Positions 58,434-64,000 of a stretch of 64,000 bases of DNA are shown piece after piece (the stretch's first letter is position 1; every line of letters begins with the position of its first letter). Source of the DNA: Nilaparvata lugens. Its lineage: Eukaryota; Arthropoda; Insecta; Hemiptera; Delphacidae. The position numbers and the translations under genes were made by a program. Below the pieces are notes generated by a model that was not told the origin of the DNA, did not search any database, and saw only the letters and a program-made list of their open reading frames with translations. The stretch covers positions 47,905,858 through 47,969,857 of the forward strand of contig NC_052508.1 of NCBI RefSeq assembly GCF_014356525.2. The letters run 5' to 3'.

Positions 58434-59283
58434 TGTGTGATTGCACCCCACCAGATTTTTATATAAAGCAGCACTATTATTTTTTGAACAAACTTTTTGT
58501 TTTTGGAATTTCAAATAACTCACAATTGTAGCTGGATTACTAGTTATTTGTTACTCAGACTTAATGGTTCCAATCACATCGCAACTGACTAGATTATTAT
58601 TATCGTACTATAACGTTTCTGAACAATAAATTACTCCATCACTATGAACTGATAAGATTTTATCGACTTTAAATATTCTGAACAATAAATAAATGCATAG
58701 AAGTATGGCTTGTTGGAGAATCGAATTGCATGTTGATTTGTTGATAACCATTGAAATCGGACTTAATTTGCACAAGCCAAACAACGGAGCAATCAGATAT
58801 TTTCATGGATGTTTTTCCACGCAACACCTTTTGAAAGAACGACAAAATCCAAACCATATTATGCAGTATGCAAATACGGTTGCTGAAATCTTCTCTCTTC
58901 AGAGATTGACAAACAATACAATGTATCGCTGCTTTTTTCCGAATTCCAAAATTTGAATAATAATAATTCGTAGTTAGGAAGGGTTTCAATGTAGTCATTC
59001 ACGTTCCTTTTGAATCTCCTGGAAAAAACTACAAACGTTTTAAAAAACACATTTGTTTAAAAACTCATAAATACCTGAATTCGTATGAATTTTCATAGAG
59101 TTAGTTGTAGAATAAAATCGATTGTAGTTCAATTGTAATGGGGAAATTTGGTTAACATGCATGACATGAATTGAACTTATTGAAATGTGACTTATAACAG
59201 TTTGTCCTAGTTTATTTGACAGTGAATTTTATCAAGTGAAAACTTATTAATTAATCATACTTCAATTCAAATCGCAACTCATT
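58434..59283. other. Non-coding interval
   Basis: AT-rich; no gene, repeat or RNA was recognised. Confidence 0.4.
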
Positions 59284-59440
59284 TCTTCTTCTTATTTATC
59301 TTTCTCTTGTTTTTTTTTCATTTTTATTCTTCTTCTCTTCCCTTCTTTTCTCCTTCTTCCTCTTCTTCTTATCTGTCTTCTTTTTTCCGCTTTATAAATT
59401 TTTCATCGTCTCTTCTTCCCTTCCATCTTTCTCACACCTT
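59284..59440. repeat. Pyrimidine-rich tract
   Basis: A short CTTCTTCT-type stretch with the same plus-strand C/T bias as the blocks at 29738, 37320 and 50211. Confidence 0.55.
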
Positions 59441-59559
59441 GTATAACAATATGCATAACAATATTATCTATAGTTATTACAAATTGTTTTTTTTTCATAT
59501 CATATACAGCTCAATAATTATTTTCTAAATTTATATTTTGTAAATTCATGATTTACATA

Positions 59560-59658
59560 ATTAACAATACTTTGTATTGTAAGGTATTGTATTTAAGTGT
59601 ATAAGCCAGTATATATTGTAATCTACATAAATAAAGTACTCAATCAATCAATCAAACC
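59560..59658 (+). repeat. Probable LINE 3' tail with terminal microsatellite
   Basis: AATAAAGTACTCAATCAATC followed by further ATCA units. The arrangement (AATAAA, short gap, tetranucleotide repeat) is that of a CR1-type LINE or derived SINE 3' end. No coding part is attached. Confidence 0.4.
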
Positions 59659-62600
59659 TTCACAAATCATTATTCTACTCCTATCCACTCTTTCATTTTA
59701 ACTCTCCTATTTCACCTCCTCTATGAGCTCCTAATTTTAACATTCCCTCTTCTTTTTCCACACACACACATCCACAATGATGAAAACTCACTCATCTCTG
59801 TTGAGAAACAGAGACTTAGTTTGTAAACTTTTTGCAGGCCAAGTTTGCCGGTTGGTGTGAAAGGCAAGTAGTACAGCTAATTAGGCTACAGACCCGAGAA
59901 AGAGGGAGGGAGGGAGTATGTGGGTATTTGATCAATCCGGTGCGTCGGCTGCAAATCCTATTAAAACCGCTGAAAGTTGATTAACTCAAGTTCTTTGCAC
60001 ACGAATAAGGAAGAACTAACTCTTTGAAATATGCCCGAAAGTTTCCATTTTCCGTTTCACCAATCATGATGGTAATAATAATACGTCTAGCATTCATTTT
60101 CATTTGAGAGTTGAAACCAAGCCAGAAAGCTACACTCAACGTGACCCAAAATGCAACTGCTTTGAAGAGCAGCAGAGATAATATCATATCATTCCTCAGG
60201 CTATAATCATTATCTTGTTGCCATAGCAACGCGGGAAAGTATTATTCCCTCTCCTCTTATCGAAATTAACTCATAGAGAAGTCAGTTAGCTTCAACCATC
60301 ATTTCCTTTCAATAAATATTATTAATTTAACATTCCGAATTCTCTGAACGCAATATTATTTTATATTTGGATAAATGGTTCATGACTATAGAGTTGTTTT
60401 TCAAAGGCTGAAAGTATTTTCTTTTTCGAGTTCTTGTTAACATGATGGCATCAATAGTTTCTACATAGCTGTAAGGTTCATAATATAGTTTATTGCGCAT
60501 TCAGATTCACTGTAGTTACCAGTTTTTTTCAAACAGTAGTATTTATGATGATACAAAGATCTTTTTGCAATTTAAAATAAGCTTATAGTTCCATCCCAGA
60601 GTGATCAAACCGTCAATGGATCCTTAAAACTGACTCATAATATGAAAGGGTTTCAACAAATGGTTAAATGTCGAAATGGTTAATTTTCATGTTCAGTCAT
60701 TCAAATGCAATTCAGCATGTTTCTTACTGCATTTTTATGTTTGTTTGACCTTGATTCATCTGCAATAACAAAATAATATTCTCAGCGATGAAATCTTTTT
60801 AGCTCTTGTGATCACAATTATCTTTCTCAGGAGAGGTATTATAACAACTAACAACGATAATTCTGCGTTTATAGTTCCGCATAGTTGAGGATTTCAGGTT
60901 TGACCCAGACAAACCTCCAAGAATATAGGCAGCAAAAGTGTAGAAACGTTCACTAGCTACAATGAAAGAACAGAATCCTGTATTTCAGTTATTATTTGAA
61001 ATACCACGGAAAAAGAAACGTAACGGAAGCTTCTACTAGGATATATATAGTGGTAATTGCGTGGCAAATCGTAACGACTACAATTCCATAACCGATTATA
61101 AGAAGAAATAATAGAGAAGGAAATATAGGAAAAGGTAGAGAATAAGAAGGAAATAGATAGAGTGGATGAGGAACCGATAAAAGAACTCACATTTCATCCT
61201 CTCCAAACAAAGAGTGAAAAAACCTCACATTCTACCGTTAAAATATATAGATGTAGATCACTCCAACCGCCATAATTAATGGTCTGTTTGAATTGTGGCT
61301 CATTAATCTCATGCTGCTCAATGCATTGTTGGTCTATCCCATCCCCTTCCCACTCGTTTTCGATTTTTCAAGTAAATTTCCTCGTAATCTTGATTGTTTC
61401 ATCAGAATTTCACATTCAATAATACGTTCTCTAATAATGATCAAACATTGATGAATTCGATTGGCGAAAGTGCCATTTGCTGCACGTATTCATCCATTCA
61501 ATCACAATACGATGATATTCTTACAAGTCGTACTTATGGACTTGGATCGGCTTCATTGATTATTATTTTCAATAAATAGGAATATCATGAATGCACATGG
61601 AGTAGCGGCATCAATGCAACGCTTCATGGAAATCTCTTCATGTCAGCTCTCATGGAGTCTCTTCATGTAGGATGAGGAAAGTCATTCAATAGAGAAAAAT
61701 TAACATTGTTTCAGTTGAAAATATCTTCATTTCAAATAAATTGTACAAGTAAGCGCTCTTACATCACTTTACATCACCAAAAACAACTAAACATCGATCA
61801 CTTCATCTAAGCATGGAGAAGCTGCTCAATTATTCAGAAAATTCGAAAATTGAAACTGTTACTGCTCAGAAATTTGATTCAGACTGCTCAATTCATTATA
61901 GAATTCATACACTAGGAAGAATAACAGTCTATCATTTCGATTATGATACCCGCACTACGATATGTTTCTTGTAAGTTTTTTCGATTCAAGAATATTCATA
62001 CTTAATTAAGCCAGGGTCCAATCAATTTTATAATAGAGCTCTACGATCGTAGATCTAATAATCTTGATTGTCGCTTATAAGCAATTGATTATTTGATTCT
62101 ATTTGCAGGGAAAAACGGATCACCAGAAAAGTTTGAATTTTTACCATAGAAAAACGTCACACCATGCTCATCCAATATGCATACTTCAAGATGCGTTTAG
62201 TATAAACTTTCAAAAAAACTTTTTATAACAAGCCCAAAGCAAAATAATATTTTCCCGAATCAAAACGCTTGACATCTATGATAATATGACACAAGGTATG
62301 AGACGCTTATTCAACTTCAGATGTGGATGCAAGCACACACGCACGCAAATGATCAGCAACGTGGAATTTGTAACAATAGACACGTCACAACTCCTGACAG
62401 CATTTGCTTTTACATGTCGTTTCTTTTTAAATGCGAGTTTACGCACAGTGTAAAAAATATGAAAATGTTCTGCAGGCTACGCGCGATCTCCAAGCGTCAG
62501 GAATACTTTTTGTCGTGGCAGTTTTTTTCATACTTTCGAGAAACCCCTCACGGGAGTAATAATAATCTCACTTCCTTCGCCAGGCAGACTTGTACAATAA

Positions 62601-64000
62601 ACTGACATTCCCGAGTTATCTTTTTTCCCCAGTAAAGAGGCACTTCCCCATTTTTCCTGTAAGGATTACTTTCGAATTCGGCCCGTATGACAGAAATTAT
62701 CTGCAGTGGCCTGCGATTACTTGATAGCTCACTAATATTGGAGTGCTTTCGCCGTCACTGTTCTCAGAGACAATAATTCTAAAATATACGCTTTAGAGAA
62801 GAAATACTCTGAAAATGATCGCAAGCTGTCTTGTGAGTCCAAAGTTTAAATTGAATCTCTGCTTAATCGGTCCCCTTGGAGAATTTTAGTTTGATTTTGG
62901 AAATTGAAACGCAAGTTCACCAACCAGGTGAACACCAACCAACCAGGTCTGTGTAGTTTTCGACTGGACTGTAAGCTTCGACCTAAAAGCCATAAAACGA
63001 AACCCTCAAATTATTTGTCGATCATAGAAGTGTTTCGAAAAATACTAGAGCAATAGGATCCAGTGGAATTGTTTTTCAAATCAAAATGATTGGTTGTTTT
63101 TCAATGAAGAGTCCAATATTATTGAAAACTATTGCAAAGAGAAAACGTGTGTTATGAATATCGTATTTTATCTAGCCCTCTAGCGAACAATAATGATCCC
63201 TCAAACAATATAGGTGATTTCAATATACCTTTGGGCCATTTGCGTAGTGGGATCTGAATTGAATCAGCTGGTGGCTCAAACTCAAAATGTACAAAATTAT
63301 GACAAAAGAGACTTGTTATGGATTTAACCCAATTTAAATTGATATTTTGTTCAAACTGGCACTGCGCAAACGGCACTTTTAGAACATATATTAATAACAC
63401 CATTCAAAATTGATTCAATTTTAATACGCTGCATCGTAATCCCTCCATGTGGCAAGCTTATGTAATTTCTAAATTAAAGTACCTACTTCTTCACTCGCAA
63501 ATTTTCAACTATTTTCATGATAAAAACAATTCTTTTATTGTCAAAGTCAGAATTTTAAGTATATTACCTTGAATGTGAACTGCACTGATTCTTGGACAGA
63601 TATTATTAGAAGCTTTCCTGTTTCAAAAATTGAATCTCATCTTGTGAATTATCTCAAAGTAACTCACTTGAAAAGAGATAACAGAATGCAACTTGGGTAA
63701 TGCGAATCATCTTAATCACATGATGAGATTGTAATTGCGAGTGAATGTGCTCGGCTCCAACGATTTTGGCAAAATGGAAGACTATAAGGGTGAAGGTTCG
63801 AGGAGCTGAGTATCTTTTAACGGCCGGATGTAATGGTCAACATTCTGATGAGCGGTCACATCGCATGGGCGTCGAGAATTGCTAATTATTCTTCTACTGT
63901 ACATTAATCAAGTTTTAATGTTTGGCCAATCATTTGCATCCAATTAAAAACTTAAGCTCCAACTAAATATCAAGTAGAACTAAATCTTAACCCATAAATT
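59659..64000. other. Non-coding interval to window end
   Basis: AT-rich with random short ORFs. A small imperfect duplication of CACCAACCAGGT occurs near 62920-62948. No exon, RNA gene or mobile element was recognised. Confidence 0.4.

Noticed and set aside
59981..60229. Minus-strand ORF with a hydrophobic N-terminal part, considered as the lipase signal-peptide exon
   Set aside because: Nothing in it joins in phase to exon A at a recognisable donor, and it lies over 27 kb away.
1..64000. CRISPR arrays, bacterial operons, riboswitches and rRNA genes
   Set aside because: None seen; introns, LINEs and AT-rich non-coding DNA point to an insect nuclear genome.

Overview
This window looks like an AT-rich insect nuclear genome segment. 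The evidence is a spliced lipase gene with consensus GT/AG introns of several kilobases, very low gene density, and abundant insect-type non-LTR retrotransposons, Penelope-like remnants, mariner deletion derivatives and foldback repeats. The repeat style suggests a hemipteran, perhaps a planthopper. That is an impression from memory and no species call is made.

Layout: (1) 1-3985, minus strand: a non-LTR retrotransposon running off the left edge. It has a zinc-knuckle ORF1, an ORF carrying an RNA-virus-like superfamily 1 helicase, and the start of an APE endonuclease ORF. The helicase is the most unusual feature here. (2) 4105-5031: a short opposite-strand LINE fragment, a 3'-UTR-like tail and a GC-rich island. 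(3) 5032-11125: apparently non-coding. (4) 11126-32820, minus strand: six exons of a pancreatic-lipase-family gene whose phases all fit. It has the full Ser-Asp-His triad and a C-terminal hydrophobic tail. The first, signal-peptide exon was not found. Its introns hold an antisense CR1-like LINE (about 14165-20430), foldback repeats, two copies of a SINE-like tail and a pyrimidine-rich block. (5) 32821-44588: non-coding, with a Penelope-type ribozyme-like motif just inside the preceding intron (31561-31592), an inverted repeat, a 121-bp duplication and an internally deleted mariner-type element with intact termini (40769-41384). (6) 44590-49990, minus strand: a CR1-like LINE with both ORFs open. 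(7) 50211-50825: a pyrimidine-rich minisatellite with a unit of about 157 bp. (8) 51916-52764: a decayed Penelope-like element with RT C-terminus, GIY-YIG-like domain and a hammerhead-like motif. (9) 52765-64000: no gene recognised; one TIR-bounded repeat (57734-58433) and LINE-like 3' tails.

The only host gene supported is the lipase; nearly all other coding potential belongs to mobile elements. The two CR1-like LINEs share a design: PHD-like plus FP25K-like ORF1, a spacer of more than 1 kb, then an endonuclease-RT ORF2. The helicase-bearing element has a related endonuclease but a different, zinc-knuckle ORF1 and the extra helicase ORF.
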